Of a stretch of DNA of 64,000 nucleotides, positions 29,011-41,624 are shown one piece after another (the stretch's first letter is position 1; every line of letters starts with the position of its first letter). The stretch is from assembly GCA_026770025.1 (NCBI GenBank), contig JAMXDE010000008.1, positions 1-64,000 of the forward strand, written 5' to 3'. Source of the DNA: Craspedostauros australis. Lineage: Eukaryota; Bacillariophyta; Bacillariophyceae; Mastogloiales; Achnanthaceae. A program made the translations under genes and the position numbers. Under the pieces are notes generated by a model. It saw nothing but the letters and a program-made list of their open reading frames with translations. It was not told where the DNA came from and searched no databases.

Positions 29011-30046
29011 AGGAGAGCTTGGGACATGGGCAATGGCAGCGCCAACAACAGAATCAACAACATAACCAACAGCAATGGCAAGACATGTCATGGCCCATGG
29101 TGCGGTCTGGATTCAAGTCATCAGCAGCCGCGCGCACGCACAGAAACGTCCGATGCGTTGTCTGAAACGGAGATTCAGCACATGTTGGACGGATGCATCT
29201 GTGGGATCGGGCGCAGCGACTTTTCCCGTGACCAACAGAGCCATCAGTTTGGAGATGTTCCTCAGTCCCCACTACACGCACCACAACCACCCACGCCTGT
29301 TCATACCAATGCTCAAAGCGGTGCGTCGCCGCCACAAACCGCAAACGATGAGACAGAGGCACTGTCTCCTTGGATCCACCATTATTGAAATCGTGTACAA
29401 TGACGTTGGCAACTTCTCCCATTGCTCGTCATCTTTGTCCGCCATATCGAAAACCATGCAGCTGTTGGCATGCGCTTGTGCCCTGCGCGACATCATGCAC
29501 GAACTGCAGCAGCAGCAGCACCACCAACAACAACAACAAGCTAACTGTCGCAATACGCTCCACCTCGTCAAGTTGGATTCGAGTCCAACAAGCCATGCAT
29601 GACGCCAGCGTGGTCTGCCATCGTTTCCCACTCACCTCCTTCCACACCCACGAAACCAACGAACGTGGAAACCATATAATCGGCAACAACGATCACGGCG
29701 ATGACAGCGGTGGCTGGACCATCTTCTTCATGTCGCATTGGCCACTGATGCTGCACACCAACGTGCCTTACACCAACCGGGATCATCTGCAATTCATGCA
29801 CAGAAGACCATGCGTATCTCGCGGATTAGCCAGACCGTGCTGCGAACGATACGGGAGTGGATAGAGCAGCATGCAGAGCAGCATGCTGTGCACATCACCA
29901 AAGGCGACGGTGAAGGCATGGCGGACGCACCATTCAATGATTGGATCTCAAGTTGCTCCACCTCCTTTCACATAGTTACTATCCTAATGACTATTCTGAC
30001 GACTATTTTTATCCGTCGACTCAATTCTGTCATGCGTTCACTTGTG
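29011..30046 (+). pseudogene. Plus-strand gene relic of unknown family, copy B
   Basis: Continues in the frame of the small ORF with SDALSETEIQHMLDG (about 29145-29190), then MQLLACACALRDIMHELQQ with a CAG/CAA run (29455-29545), then QTVLRTIREWIEQH and HITKGDGEGMADAP (29840-29935). The frames change between pieces at points partly different from copy A. Unknown family and function. Confidence 0.4.
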
Positions 30047-30127
30047 GAAGATTTCTGGTGCGGTATGGCATGATCTGACACTTCACTCCTCTTCCTCGGC
30101 AGTGCTGTCCACCACAATCACTTCGGA

Positions 30128-30906
30128 TCAATTGGCTCTCATAGAGCTGGTTCTCATTGAGCGGACGAAGTCCACCAATGTTTCCCGATCCATGTATGAA
30201 TCCACTTGTGTTGTACCCTCATCCTCATCAACAACCTTGTACAGCTCCACCATGGACATGTGGCTGTACTCATCATCAATACCATCACTCTCCGCTCCCC
30301 CATCGCGGAGGATATGAATGCCTCCCATCAGTTGAGGTTGTAGAATCAGTTTGCTTGAATCTAGATGAGTGAACGTATCCTTCTCACTTTCAGCTGCCAT
30401 TCTCATCGCCATATCCTTCAACACCACGCAGTTGTGCTGATGAGCGAATATCAACACATCTATCATGCTGTCTTCTGTGAAATGCTTGCGGGCCAACTCC
30501 ACTTCAAGAACAAGCTTGAGTCGCCAGAAGCCAAACTCGTTGGCCACAAGGATCAGCTGTTGCAGATCATCCTGTCCAGTGAGGATGGGAGTTGACTGGT
30601 GAGAGGCATCTGTATTGTGGTGAGCATCAGCATGAGCACCGACATGCGCAGCAGCGTTGTCACGAGCGCTGTCATTCAAGGATATCTTGCCTGTGTAGAT
30701 GCATTGGAGGACGTATCGGACGTGCCTTGGTTGGAGGTTGGGAAGAGGGATGGTTGTTTGGATGGAGCCGCACCGTCTTCGGTGTCATCATTCGCGTGCT
30801 GATGTCGGATTCCTTTGTCGATCAGTGTCTCAATGGGTGGGACATTGATCATGAGGACTTCGGAGTTTGCCTTGGTTAGTTGCTGTTCGTCGCCTTGTCC
30901 ACACAA
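30128..30906 (-). pseudogene. BTB/POZ domain unit, copy M2 (one frameshift)
   Basis: Two open pieces: 30676-30906 (CGQGDEQQLTKANSEVLM, then out of frame from the KQPSLFPTSN region) and 30128-30679 (LQQLILVANEFGFWRLKLV through the C-terminal tail). A one-base difference from M1 in the run around 30763-30778 breaks the middle; M0 shares it. From about 30210 to 30720 the sequence is practically identical to M1 (14970-15480), although the surrounding cassette is of the other type. Confidence 0.75.
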
Positions 30907-30957
30907 GAAGATGTTGTCTGTCCTGTTCCCAGTTTAGAAAGATCTGAGGCGGTCTTC

Positions 30958-31039
30958 TCAAATGCTGACGTTGGTCCTCTTGTGGTTACTGTGTTTGTGT
31001 TCATTCTCTTGCTTCTTCCGCTTCAACTGGTGTCTCGAC

Positions 31040-31073
<34 letters not shown>

Positions 31074-31887
31074 CCTTCGGCTTCAACTGCTGTCCCAACT
31101 GTTCTTGTGGTTGTTCATTCTCTTGCTCGTTTTGTTGCAAGCGTTGTTGCAGTTGTGGGTGAACTGAAGGCGAAAGTCCTCTAATGAGGGACTCGATACA
31201 CTCCAGCTTGCCATTGTTGCATGCCCAATGAAGGGGAGTGTCACCATCGTCATCTTTGCAGTTGATGTCCGCCTCACATGATTCGGTGAGGTACTCCACG
31301 CACTCCAGGTGGCCGTTGTAGCATGCCCAATGAAGGGGAGTGGAACCATGGTTGGTTTTACAGTTGATGTCAGCCCTGCATGATTCGATGAGGTACTCCA
31401 CGCACTCCAGCTGGCCGTTGTGGCATGCCTCATGAAGGGGAGTGGAACCATCGCTGTCTTGGCAGTTGATGTTCGCCTCACATGATTCAATGAGGTACTT
31501 CACACACTCCAGCTGGCCGTTGCGGCATGCGTGATGAAGGGGAGTCCGACCATCGTTGTTTTGGCACTTGATGTCAGCCCTGCATGATTCAATGAGATAC
31601 TTCACACACTCCAGCTGGCCGTTGAAGCATGCCACATGAAGGGGAGTGGAACCATTGTTGTCTTGGCAGTTGATGTTCGCCTCACATGATTCGATGAGGT
31701 ACTTCACACACTCCAACTGGCCGTTGGAGCATGCGTGATGAAGGGGAGTCCGACCTCTCCTGCCTGTAACCTTGTTGACATCAACTCCTTCATTCTGCGT
31801 CATGCTCTGCTTCTTCCATTCCTTCAACACCGACAAGTCACCTTCCCCAGCAGCATCACGGAGTTGTTGGTTCGTAACATTCGGCAT
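30958..31887 (-). CDS. Ankyrin-repeat protein M2, 309 aa, 6 repeats
   Basis: Starts MPNVTNQQLRDAAGEG. Six 34-residue ankyrin units follow, first with RRGRTPLHHACSNG, last with DDGDTPLHWACNNGKLECIESLI, then the Gln-rich tail with a polyglutamine run and the same TNVSI end as M1. The last two units and the tail are nearly identical to the last units of M1 and the first ones are not, so M2 is a shortened or recombined relative. The stop TGA at 30958-30960 precedes the BTB remains. Confidence 0.85.
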
Positions 31888-32700
31888 GTTGAGAGGATGG
31901 TTGATGGTTGGTGGTCTTTTGGCGTTGGATTGGCTGTCGAGGAAGTGTGTGGTCTGAGCTATCTACTATGAGGCAGAGATATCGATGGTGTGTCTTCAAT
32001 AGGTTGTAGTAGTACGCGTATCATACACTGCGTGATGAATGTAGTACGAGTGGCGATTCGATGTCTGTTGTTGATGTGCTGGAGTATGGGGTTGTGTGGT
32101 GTGTTGTTGCTGTCTTGTTCGCACATGTCCTCTCTCTCTTTGTGCACAAGCATCATCGTGTTTGCCTCCTTCTCTTGATCGCACCCCTCTCTGGTTCGTG
32201 CGGCTTGGATCCTCCTGTTCCCATCCATCACGAGTATGTACTACTACTTCTACGACTAGTAGTAGTCGTACATGAACAACAACAACAAGAAGGAAGACAA
32301 CAGAGGGTTCTGACAACAACAGGGTTCTGTTGTGTGGCATTGTCGAAAACGAGAATCTTCGACTGATACGACTATGAGTCAGATCACCGAAGAAGATCAA
32401 TGACTGTGTTGACATCTGTCGAAGCACAACGAATGCGAAAGATTGTTGATGGTCATACCCAAGTGGTTCGAAATGGTCGTTGGGTGTTTCCATTGGTCTG
32501 AACGGTCTTTCGGCCTTGAGTCTGCCTCCGACAACTCGACTTCAGTCACAATCAACACCACATCGGTTCGAAGCAAACAACGTGAAAGTCTTTGGAGACA
32601 GAGAGACAGAGGGAGAGGGAGCTGTCATCATCATCATCATCACCACCATGTACACCATGACCCACGATTGCTTGCGTCATCGTGGCATCTGCAAGACCGC
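31888..32700. repeat. Linker, the one uninterrupted copy in the window
   Basis: Runs from the ankyrin M2 start through the conserved upstream block (31977-32070), the stem-loop (32238-32271), the CCAAG site (32459-32463) and on to about 32700, where type-1-specific sequence begins. It shows the empty sites of the copia element, the DNA transposon and the 1.48-kb element (GGATCCTCC|TGTTCCC near 32210-32220). Confidence 0.85.
32238..32271. repeat. Imperfect stem-loop in the linker
   Basis: GTACTACTAC and TAGTAGT...GTAC arms flank the loop TTCTACGA. The cleaner form at 41900-41927 has 9-bp perfect arms (GTACTACTA). The DNA transposon at 18001 sits in this loop. Confidence 0.6.
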
Positions 32701-34140
32701 TGACCCTCGTCCGCCTGCCATCACAAGTACCAACTTGAGGCGCGAAGCAACGCCTCGGACAAAGATGAAGCCACCGATGTGACTGCTTTCGTTGATTGCT
32801 TGTGTTGGCTGCGACACATCTCATTTGGATTTGGCTGGTTGCCATCCCACTGCGTTGCAAGCATCACCATCCGCACAGGCAACAAGAGTCCTCAACATCA
32901 AACCAGCACCACATTGCGCATTGGAATGGGTTGACATGTTCAGCAATCAACAAGCAGAGTGATACCGTGCCGCCTCCACTGTTCCTGCTGCATGGACCAC
33001 CAACATACAATACCATGCACGTTCTATCCACAGGCAGAAGCACCGCCATCTTGGCTCGTGACTCCCAGAGCATCGATGCTCAACCGAGGTGATCGACAGG
33101 AACATCCGTCTCATCAACGAAGTTGGGAGCACCACGAAGGAGGACATGTGGGGATACCGTGCTCATGGGCCATGGATCGCTGACCGCATGCTTCTTGTGC
33201 TGTATGGAACTCTGTGTCAACCATGATCCGCAATACAGTACTCGCACTCTGCATGGGGTTGCTTGTTGGTTGGTTGATTCGTTGGTTTCTTCTGTTGCTC
33301 GTCAAGCTCTCTGGATGCTTGGACTGCACTGGCTCGTCGGTTCTTGTCTTTCCGCCATGCTGGCACTGGTCGCTTCGAAGATTGGAATGGATGGTGACCC
33401 TGGCATTTGTTGCTTCAACGGCGAGTGATCACTCCTCCTGGGACTTGGCGAGGGTCTCGATTGCAGTTTTGGCACAATGGTGGGAGTGCAACTCATGGAG
33501 AGATGAGGACAATGGCGTGATACGGGACGGTCGATGGAACCGCGCAGCAACCACGCTCCTCGCGGCTTCTCATCATTTTCCTCTGCCTTGTTCGTCATGT
33601 GTTCTTCGTAGATCGTCTCTTCCAGCAACTTGGATCGACTGGCATCGGCACTGTTGCTTTGCATCTGCTTGGCAGTGTGTGACTTGGAGTGCTCTGTGTG
33701 CGAATCCGGTGGCACGGTGACGACCGCACTGCGACGACCGCACGGCTTGTGAACATGCTGCTGCCATGTGTCCATTGTCTGCGCAATGAACCAACAACGA
33801 TGCTGATGGCGGAGTATGGATGGAACCACGGACGTCTAATCTGCTCATAAATGACATCGGCAACATCCCTGTGTGCGTTTGTATTGTAGAGAGCGGACCA
33901 GACAAGTCGTGCACAAGGTGGAGGCAGTGTAGGAGCAGTATCCAGCCCTTCAATCTCTAGAAACGTCCAGTGACTTCATCACAGCGTTCTATTGCGCAAG
34001 CAGATATAGTGCATGCGGTACTGTTCCAATCCTACATATCATAGAACATTACAATCCATTCGTAGGTGTATTACATTACAGCGACGTGAGTCTACCACAG
34101 CTCTATGAGTATGATACAAATACGGAGCGGCCCACACATC
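32701..34140. other. Type-1 cassette spacer, copy C
   Basis: Homologue of 24546-25971. Same interrupted protein-like stretches; no gene that I can support. Confidence 0.35.
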
Positions 34141-36378
34141 TCATTTACTCCCATCGTATCGTGATGCCTCACGGGTGGGAGTTTTGGTACCATTCATCAA
34201 GCGATCGCGGTACTGAGACGCTCTCTTGCTCCTGACCGCTTTCTTTGGCGTGAGTTGCAGTGGCTTTGTGTCAGATATCTTCTCATGGTAGACAGCATCG
34301 CGTGTCGACGATCTGCTTCGTCCACGGCGATTTGATTGAAGGGCCCCGCGTGATGACGGACGTTTGTTGCAATGCCGTCCATTTTCACCTCGCTCATTGC
34401 TGTGCCGTTCGACGCTGTCATTTCGATATCCTCTTGATCTGTTTCGTTGTCGCGCCGATGGTGATCGTCCATCGGAGAACCTCCTTCGCTGATCTTCGCC
34501 CATCTTCGCCACGTGGTGTCGATTGGCTATGGCCACATTGATTTAGTCTTCGCGAACTTCCCCGGGCATGCTTTCTGGAAGGTGAACCCTTGCGCTGTTA
34601 CAAACCAGTACCGGTGGAGTGCGCATTTGAGTTGGCTTCGCGTGAACGCGAGGCTGCGTTCATATCATCCGAGCTGCCAGGTGTTCGTTGTCGCCGTGAT
34701 GATGGCGATGAGTCCATCGATACTTGCGCAGTTCTTCGACGACTCCGCACCAATGGCGAGCGGCAGCTTCTTCCAGAGAAAGACGTGTGAATTTCTCCGT
34801 CGCGACGATGACACAATGATGGCGAACGCTCCACACTCTTTGATCTTGACGATGTCGCGTGCGGTTTGCCACTGGTGTGCTGTGCGCTTCTCCGCCGATG
34901 CCGTGGCGACGGTGATTTCGATGGTAATATCGATGGTAGTATCGATGGTGATGACGAGTCTCTTGTTTTGCTGGAGTGGTGACGTCGGGGCCCATTGCCA
35001 ACCACCTTGGAGATCCTTTCCTTGATCGCTTCTCATCGCGCAGACCACCCGTGCTTCGTCCGCGTGAACGTCGTTGCTTTGAGTCTTCGCTTGGGTGCAA
35101 CGAACTGCGTGCGGATCTGTTGCGAGAAGGAGTCACCTGGTCCTTCTTGCTCGATTGCCATTCGATTCCCAAACTCAAGGCTCCAGGATTGGATGAGGCT
35201 TGGGGTGTGGCTGAAACACCTCCGTGTTCGTGTTCGCGTTCGAACTGTTGAAGATTGAGTTTGGATTTGGACTGTGTTAATGATGGCGACGATGACGGTG
35301 CCTTTGCGGATGCTTTGGTCAAGGCAACATCAGCCAATTGTGATGATCGGGATTCGAGAGATGGTTGTTGCTTCGATTTGGCAGGATTGGTCAACGACAC
35401 TTCACGTAATGGTGATCGTTTGGCCTTGAGGATACTTTCCAACGTTGACCTGCGCTTGTTCAACGACGAAGACTGTTGTCTCTTTTCATGTGTGCGGCTG
35501 AAGGGGGCTGGTGTAGATGCCGCGCTCCAACCTCCAGGCATGACAGGAGCTGCGGAGCTTCTCCCACCATTCATTGCAGCAGCACTTGTCGCAACGCCGA
35601 CGCTGTCGTGGAGACTTGGCAGATTGGACAGTGACTCCAGGCTCTCACTGCGTGACGTCTCCGTTGTCGCAACTCGAGATAGATCTGGGATGCTGGCTGC
35701 ACTCATCGCGCCTGGTATGTCTGATGTGTATGTTGTGCCTGGCATGTGGTGTCCATCCTTCAAGAATTCCAAACTCTTGCTCCTCGATTTGTCGCTACTG
35801 GTCGTTCCGTTGGAATTCGTTCTTGGCCTTGGCCTGTATCTCCGACTCTGGACAACCTTCGTCTTGTCTTGGCTGCTCCATTCGCGGGTTGCGCCAAGTG
35901 CTGGGGCTGTGGCGAAGCTGAGTCCACCTGGGGTGTTTGGCACCGGCATTGGTTTGTTGTCGTTGAACTTGCTGGAATCAAGGGAGCCGAATGACATCTC
36001 GTGATCTTGCATGTTGAGCATGTCCAGACTCTTCGCACGTGATCGTTTCACAGCCGAAGCTTTCGCATCTTTTGCTGTGTTTCTACTGGCCCTGCTTGGT
36101 GCATCTGTGCTGACACTCGCACGACGACCTGATTTGCAGCTGCTTTGGCCTCTTTGGCGACACCGGTGAGCTTGCTCGCCTTCGATTTCGTGTCAGCCTC
36201 CTGTTGCAGTTGCTTGGTCTCCGTTTGCTTCTCTGCTATCAGTCTGACACCGTCCTCTTCCAGCAACTTCGATGGTCATGACCTCATGTCCGCACAAAGG
36301 TTTGAACAGAGTACCTATCAGGCTGGACGCTTGGCTGTGGCAACTCCCAGAGTAGATCGTACTCATGGAAGGCTCCAT
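34141..36378 (-). pseudogene. Ser/Arg-rich disordered protein gene, copy C
   Basis: The longest open piece is 34660-36051 (463 codons) and runs from KSLDMLNMQDHEMSFGS through PGGWSAASTPAPFSRTHEK and LNKRRSTLESILKAKR to RGRSTGGLRDEKRSRKGSPR before it drifts into His/Arg-rich, evidently out-of-frame sequence near the ATCGATGG tandem tract (about 34915-34950). The true C-terminal part continues in other frames to RYDGSK at 34141. N-terminally, a missing base near 36131 separates LIAEKQTETKQ. So at least two frameshifts, one shared with copy A and one linked to a microsatellite. Function unknown; sequence highly Ser/Arg/Lys-rich. Confidence 0.5.
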
Positions 36379-36902
36379 AGTAATACTCTTAGTCGTACGA
36401 CGGGTGGGTCAAGGTATGGAGCAACTGGCGAGGCTTCCCACAGTTCCTCTTGGATGTCGATGACTCATCATCTTGTCTGATTGTTGGTCTGACCGTTTGC
36501 GTTGGTGTTGTTGGTGGTGGTACCAATGTGAAGGGATGCGGCGTCATTGGAGTGGTTGCCATCGCCATCGTCATCGTCGAACAGAGTTTCGTTGCACGAA
36601 GACAACGGTGAGGTGATGTTCGTCGCGAGTGTGTGCGTGTGTCACTGGTTGAATGAACAACGGATGACAGACAGACGAGTACTCAACAAACGCGCCAAAA
36701 ATTCTTGACACCACCCGAAACAACGAATCTTCGATTTTGCGCCACGATCCATCAAACAACATCAACACAACAAGAGAGAGAGAGAGAGAGATGAAACGGT
36801 ATGACTATGTTTGCATTGATGGAGCTATCAGCCAACACTGAGACATCCTCCAATGAAGTAATGAAGCAATGAAGTAATCAAGCAAGCGGCGGCTGCGCAA
36901 AT
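36379..36902. other. Intergenic space between divergent type-1 genes, copy C
   Basis: Same as 731-1246, including the GA tract (about 36771-36791). No gene seen. Confidence 0.45.
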
Positions 36903-37079
36903 ATGGCATGCCAACCAGAATCAACGAAGGCGGTCATGGCAAGAGACTGTGATGATGCCAACGATGATGACGCTGATGCCAATGATGAATGGCGAGCGGT
37001 GACGAACAGCGATCTCAAACTTGTCACATCACTCAGCGACATCAGAAAGGAAGATGTCAAACCAACTGCTCCGGAGTAG
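36903..37079 (+). CDS. Small acidic ORF, 58 aa, copy C
   Basis: Identical to 1247-1423 as far as I can read. Confidence 0.3.
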   Translation: MACQPESTKAVMARDCDDANDDDADANDEWRAVTNSDLKLVTSLSDIRKEDVKPTAPE

Positions 37080-38101
37080 AGAAGATCTTGGGACCTGGGA
37101 AATCGCAGCGCCAACAGTAGAACCAACAGCAACGGCAAGGCATGTCATGGCCCATGGTGCGGTCTGGATTCAAATCATCAGCAGCCGCGCGCACGCACAT
37201 AAACATCCGATGCGTTGTCTGAAACGGAGATTCAGCACATATTGGATGGGTGCATCTGTAAGATCGGACGCAGCGACTTTCCCGAGACCTGCAGAGCCAT
37301 CGGTTTGGAGATGTTCCTCAGTTTCCACTACATGCACCACAACCAGCCACGCCTGTTCATACCGATGCTCAAAGAGATGCGTCGCTAACACAAACCGCAA
37401 TCAATGAGACAGAGGCACTGTCTTTTCAGATCGACAAATGAAAGAAATTGTGCGCAATTACGTCGGCAACTTCTCCCATTGCTCGTCAGCTTTGTCGGCC
37501 ATACCTATCGAAAGCCATGCAACCGCTGGCATACGCTTGTGCCCTGCGCGACATCATGCACAAACTGCAGCAGCGCCACCACCACCAACAACAAGCTGAC
37601 AGCCGTAGTACATCCCGCTCCGTCACGTTGGATTCGATTCCTACAAGCCATGCATGATGCCCGCGGGGTCCACCATCGTTTCCCACAAAAACTCCGCTCA
37701 CATCATCGACACCAACGAACGCGGAAACCATACTATATGATCAGCAACGACGATCACGACGATGACAGCAGAGGCTGAACCATCTTCTTCATGTCACATT
37801 GGCCAATGATGATGCACAGCAGCGTGCCATACGCCAACCAGGATCATCTGCAATTCATGCACAGAAGACCATTGCGCATCTCGCGGCCCAACCAAGACCG
37901 TGCTGCGAACGATACAGGGACTGCATGGAGCAGCATACTGTGCACATCACCGAAGGCGACGATGAAGGCATGCCGGACGCACCATTGAATGAATGGATCC
38001 TCAAGTTGCTCCAGCTCCTTTCACATAGTTACTATCCTAATGACTATTCTGATGACTATTTTTATCCATCGACTCAATTCTGTCATGCGTTCACTTCTTG
38101 A
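37080..38101 (+). pseudogene. Plus-strand gene relic of unknown family, copy C
   Basis: Matches copy A, but here the last piece stays in frame through NEWILKLLQLLSHSYYPNDY to a TGA at 38099-38101, which probably shows the original C-terminus. Upstream stops after RART and MRR are as in copy A. Unknown family. Confidence 0.4.
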
Positions 38102-38180
38102 AGACTTCTGTTATGGCATGGTCTGGTGTGGCACTTCACTCCTCTTCCTCGGCAGTGCTGTCCACCACAATCACTTCGGA

Positions 38181-38879
38181 TCAATTGGCTCTCATAGGGC
38201 TGGTTCTCATTGAGCGGACGAAGTCCACCAATGTTGCCCGATCCATGTACGAATCCACTTGTGCTGTACTCTCACCCTGATCCGTAACCTTGTACAGCTC
38301 CACCATGGACATGTGGCTGTACTCACCATCAACTCCATCACTCTCCGCTTCCCCACTGCGGAGGATATGAATGCCTCCCATCAGTTGATGGTGTGGAATC
38401 AGCTTGCCGAAATCTGGATGAGTGAACATATCTTTCTCTCTCTGCTGCCATTCTCATTGCTGCATCCTTCAACACCACGCAGTTGTGCTGATGAGCGAAT
38501 ATCAACACATCTATCATGGTGTCCTCTGTGAGATGCTTGTGCGCTAGCTCTGATTCAAGAACAAGCTTGAGTTGCCAGAAGCCGCACTTGTTGGCCACAA
38601 GGATCAGCTGTTGCAGATCATCCTGTCCAGTGAGGATGGGAGTTGGCTGGTGAGAGGCATCTGTATCGTGGTGAGCGGCGGCGTTGTCACGAGGGCTGTC
38701 ATTGAGGATATCTCGCCTGTGTAGATGCATTGGAGGACGTGTCGGACGTGTTTTGGTTGAAGATTGGGAAGAGGAATGGTTGTGTGGATGCGTTCAGTTC
38801 TATCGTGAGCGCCATCGTGAACGCATTGATGTTGGATTCCTTTGTCGATCAGTGTCTCAATGGATGGGATGGTGATCAT
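38181..38879 (-). pseudogene. BTB/POZ domain unit, copy M3 (frameshifted)
   Basis: Pieces 38604-38879 (ITIPSIETLIDKGIQHQ through HVRHVLQCIYTGEI), 38338-38730 (LQQLILVANKCGFWQLKLV to KDAAMRMAAE) and 38181-38429 (the C-terminal tail). Frameshifts lie near 38703 (a missing base after the YTGEIS codons) and near 38440. The C-terminal tail is identical to M0; the N-part is closest to the M4 unit at 55644. Confidence 0.75.
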
Positions 38880-39027
38880 CAGGACTTCGGCGTTTGTCTT
38901 GATTGGTTGCTGTTAGTTGCCCTGTCCACACAAGAAGATGGTGTCTGCCCTGTTCCCAGTTTAGAAGGATTTGGGTCGGTCTTCTCCAATGCTGACGTTG
39001 GTCCTCTTGTGGCTGCTGTGCTTGTGT

Positions 39028-40044
39028 TCATTCTTTTTGCCTCTTTCGTTTCAACTGCTGTCCCAACTGTTCTTGTGGCTGTTCATTTGCTCGCTCGTTT
39101 TGTTGTAAGCGCTGTTGTAGTTGTTGTAGTTGTTGTAGTTGTGGGTGAGCTGAAGGCGAAAGTCCTCTGATGAGGGACTCCATACACTCCAGGTGGCCGT
39201 TGTAGCATGCCTCATGAAGGGGAGTGTCGCCATTGTTGTTTTGGCAGTTGATGTTCGCTCCACCTGATTTGGTGAGGTACTCCACACACTCCAGGTGGTC
39301 TTTGTCGCATGCCTTATGAAGGGGAGTGTCACCATAGTAGTTTTGGCAGTTGACGTTTGCTCCACCTGATTCGATGAGGTACACCACACACTCCAGGTGG
39401 CCATTGTTGCATGCGTCATGAAGGGGAGTGTAACCAAGGTTGGCTTTGCAGTTGGCGTCAGCCCTGCATGATTTGATGAGGTACTTCACACACTCCAGGT
39501 GGCCATTGTTGCATGCGCCATGAAGGGGAGTGTGACCACACATGTCTTTGCAGTTGACGTCAGCCCCGCATGATTTGATGAGGTACTCCACACGCTCCAG
39601 GTGGCCATTGTTGCATGCGCCATGAAGGGGAGTGTGACCAAACATGTCTTTGCAGTTGACGTCAGCCCCACATGATTTGATGAGGTACTCCACACGCTCC
39701 AGGTGGCCATTGTTGCATGCGTCATGAAGGGGAGTGTGACCAAACATGTCTTTGCAGTTGACGTCAGCCCCGCATGATTTGATGAGGTACTCCACACGCT
39801 CCAGGTGGCCATTGTTGCATGCGCCATGAAGGGGAGTGTAACCAAACATGTCTTTGCAGTTGACGTCAGCCCCACATGATTTGATGAGGTACTCGCCATG
39901 AAGGGGAGTGTGACCAAACATGTCTTGGCGGTTGATGTCAACTCCTTCATTCTGCATCTGGTTCTGCTTCTTCCATTCCTTCAACACCGACAAGTCACCT
40001 GCTATGGCAGCATCAATGAGTTGTTGGTCTGTGACATTCGGCAT
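39028..40044 (-). CDS. Ankyrin-repeat protein M3, 338 aa, 8 repeats (first one shortened)
   Basis: Starts MPNVTDQQLIDAAIAG. The first ankyrin unit is joined abruptly (MFGHTPLHGEYLIKSCGAD), having lost about 15 residues of helix 1 in frame. Units 2-5 are near-copies of MFGHTPLHGACNNGHLERVEYLIKSCGADVNCKD; units 6-8 differ. The Gln-rich tail ends early in RKRQKE through a frame change relative to M0. A CTACAACAA-type tract (plus 39115-39140) lengthens the Gln stretch. Confidence 0.8.
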   Translation of the reverse strand: MPNVTDQQLIDAAIAGDLSVLKEWKKQNQMQNEGVDINRQDMFGHTPLHGEYLIKSCGADVNCKDMFGYTPLHGACNNGHLERVEYLIKSCGADVNCKDMFGHTPLHDACNNGHLERVEYLIKSCGADVNCKDMFGHTPLHGACNNGHLERVEYLIKSCGADVNCKDMCGHTPLHGACNNGHLECVKYLIKSCRADANCKANLGYTPLHDACNNGHLECVVYLIESGGANVNCQNYYGDTPLHKACDKDHLECVEYLTKSGGANINCQNNNGDTPLHEACYNGHLECMESLIRGLSPSAHPQLQQLQQLQQRLQQNERANEQPQEQLGQQLKRKRQKE

Positions 40045-40397
40045 GTTGAGAGGATGGTCGATGGTTGCTGGACGATCAACGTTGGACGTTGGATGATTGG
40101 TGTTGGATTGGCTGTCGAGGAAGTGTGTGGTCTGAGCTATCTACTATGAGGCAGAGATATTGATGGTGTGTCTTCAATAGCTTGTATCAGTATGAGTACC
40201 ATGCACCGCGTGATGAATAGTAGTATGAGTGGCAATTCGGTGCTTGTTGTTGATGTGCTCGAGTATGGGGTTGAGTGGTGTGTGTTGTTGTCTTGTTCGC
40301 ACGCGTCCTCTCTTTCTCTCTTTGTGCACAAGCATCGTCGTGTTTGCCTCCTTCTCTTGATCGCACCCCTCTCTGGTTCGTGCGGCTTGGATCCTCC
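40045..40397. repeat. Linker, copy M3 (left part, split by the 1.48-kb element)
   Basis: Contains the conserved ankyrin-upstream block (40147-40242). Ends GGATCCTCC at 40397 and resumes with TGTTCCCATCC at 41878. Confidence 0.8.
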
Positions 40398-40667
40398 GGG
40401 ACACCCGGCAAAATGGGTCGAATTAGTCTATCTTGGAGGCTACTGACCCAGCCAATCAAAACTCGTTGTTTTTGCGATGACAAAAGATCCCACAAGAGGA
40501 ATGTTCTCGAATCAAATTTTCGTTCTCAGGAACTCTTTGAAGGTCATAGCTTCCAGTGTTATTTATGGGTAGTTCATGGAGAAACTCCGAAAATGACTCT
40601 GCAATACTGTGTCTTGATTAAATCCCGACCAGTCGTGCGAAAACCGAACCCTTGATTTAAATAGCCG

Positions 40668-40745
40668 CCCTTCGATTTTATTATCCGTCATTCGATTTTA
40701 ATATCCGTCATTCGATTTATTTATCCGTCACTCGATTTATTTAGT
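40668..40745 (+). repeat. 20-bp direct repeats, left cluster
   Basis: Four units close to ATCCGTCATTCGATTTATTT in tandem; the same units recur at 41558-41624 in the same orientation. Confidence 0.85.
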
Positions 40746-41557
40746 TATCAATCCATTGTCTTCACGGGACACCATTGACACTATCGGACTAGTTCGACTA
40801 AACGAGGTTCTCGTCACATCGCGATTGATGAAACGGAAACAGACCAACAGACCACGAATACAAAGACGGGGCTTGACGAGAGCAACACATGATGTCCCCG
40901 CGCTCGTTTCGGATGGCCAAGCCAGGCAAAACCACTCCACAACATCAAGTATCAACGTAGTGTAGCGAACGCGATACAAATGCAATACACACCGATGCAC
41001 GCATGTGTTGCATCCTACATCGCTTTAGACCAGTGTGATGTCATGCTCATTTCGTCTGTTCTGCACTTGGTTTTGCGGTATCAGTGAAGGTGTCTCTTTG
41101 TTCGAAGGGTAGTCGCATTGTATTTCTCTGTGCATTGCTCACAAATCCTGCCGTTCGCCACAAACAATCGCCATGAAATTCCCCCCGCCCCACGCTTCCT
41201 CCTTCCAACAAAGCAAAGCCGCTGGCACGAGCGGCAGCCATACCATTCCAATGGCTCTCTCCCGCTCCTCTTCTTCCAATACAGTACCAAATGGACAACA
41301 GATCAGAACTCTTCAAGGTTGACCACGAACTCTTTGCACAGTCTGCTTCACATTTATACAATTGTAACCAAAATAAAACGTATAATAGACAATAACACTC
41401 CAACTCCACACTCGTCTCTGTTGTGATCCGTCCAGAGCAGGGCAGAGTCGAGGAGAGCCACCATTTCGTGGTTTGCTTGTGTGACCAAGTGCACTTGATT
41501 AGTTCGATCACTTGCCGGCCTTGTCTTCTTGGGTCACGAGTGACAAACTTGTGCGAC
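40746..41557. other. Interior of the non-autonomous element
   Basis: About 0.8 kb between the two repeat clusters. A 154-codon minus-strand open stretch (41047-41511) has no motif and no homologue in the window; I do not call it a gene. Confidence 0.4.
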
Positions 41558-41624
41558 TTATTTATCCGTCATTCGATTTTAATATCCGTCATTCGATTTA
41601 TTTATCCGTCATTCGATTTATTTA
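41558..41624 (+). repeat. 20-bp direct repeats, right cluster
   Basis: Three to four units of the same 20-mer. Confidence 0.85.

Larger units (their letters stand above)
35657..38520. repeat. Segmental duplicate, copy 2 of the near-identical block
   Basis: Partner of 1-2860 at a spacing of 35,656 bases (35,660 after the small indels). Confidence 0.9.

Noticed and set aside
41047-41511. 154-codon frame inside the 1.48-kb element
   Set aside because: No motif and no copy to compare; non-autonomous elements usually lack genes.
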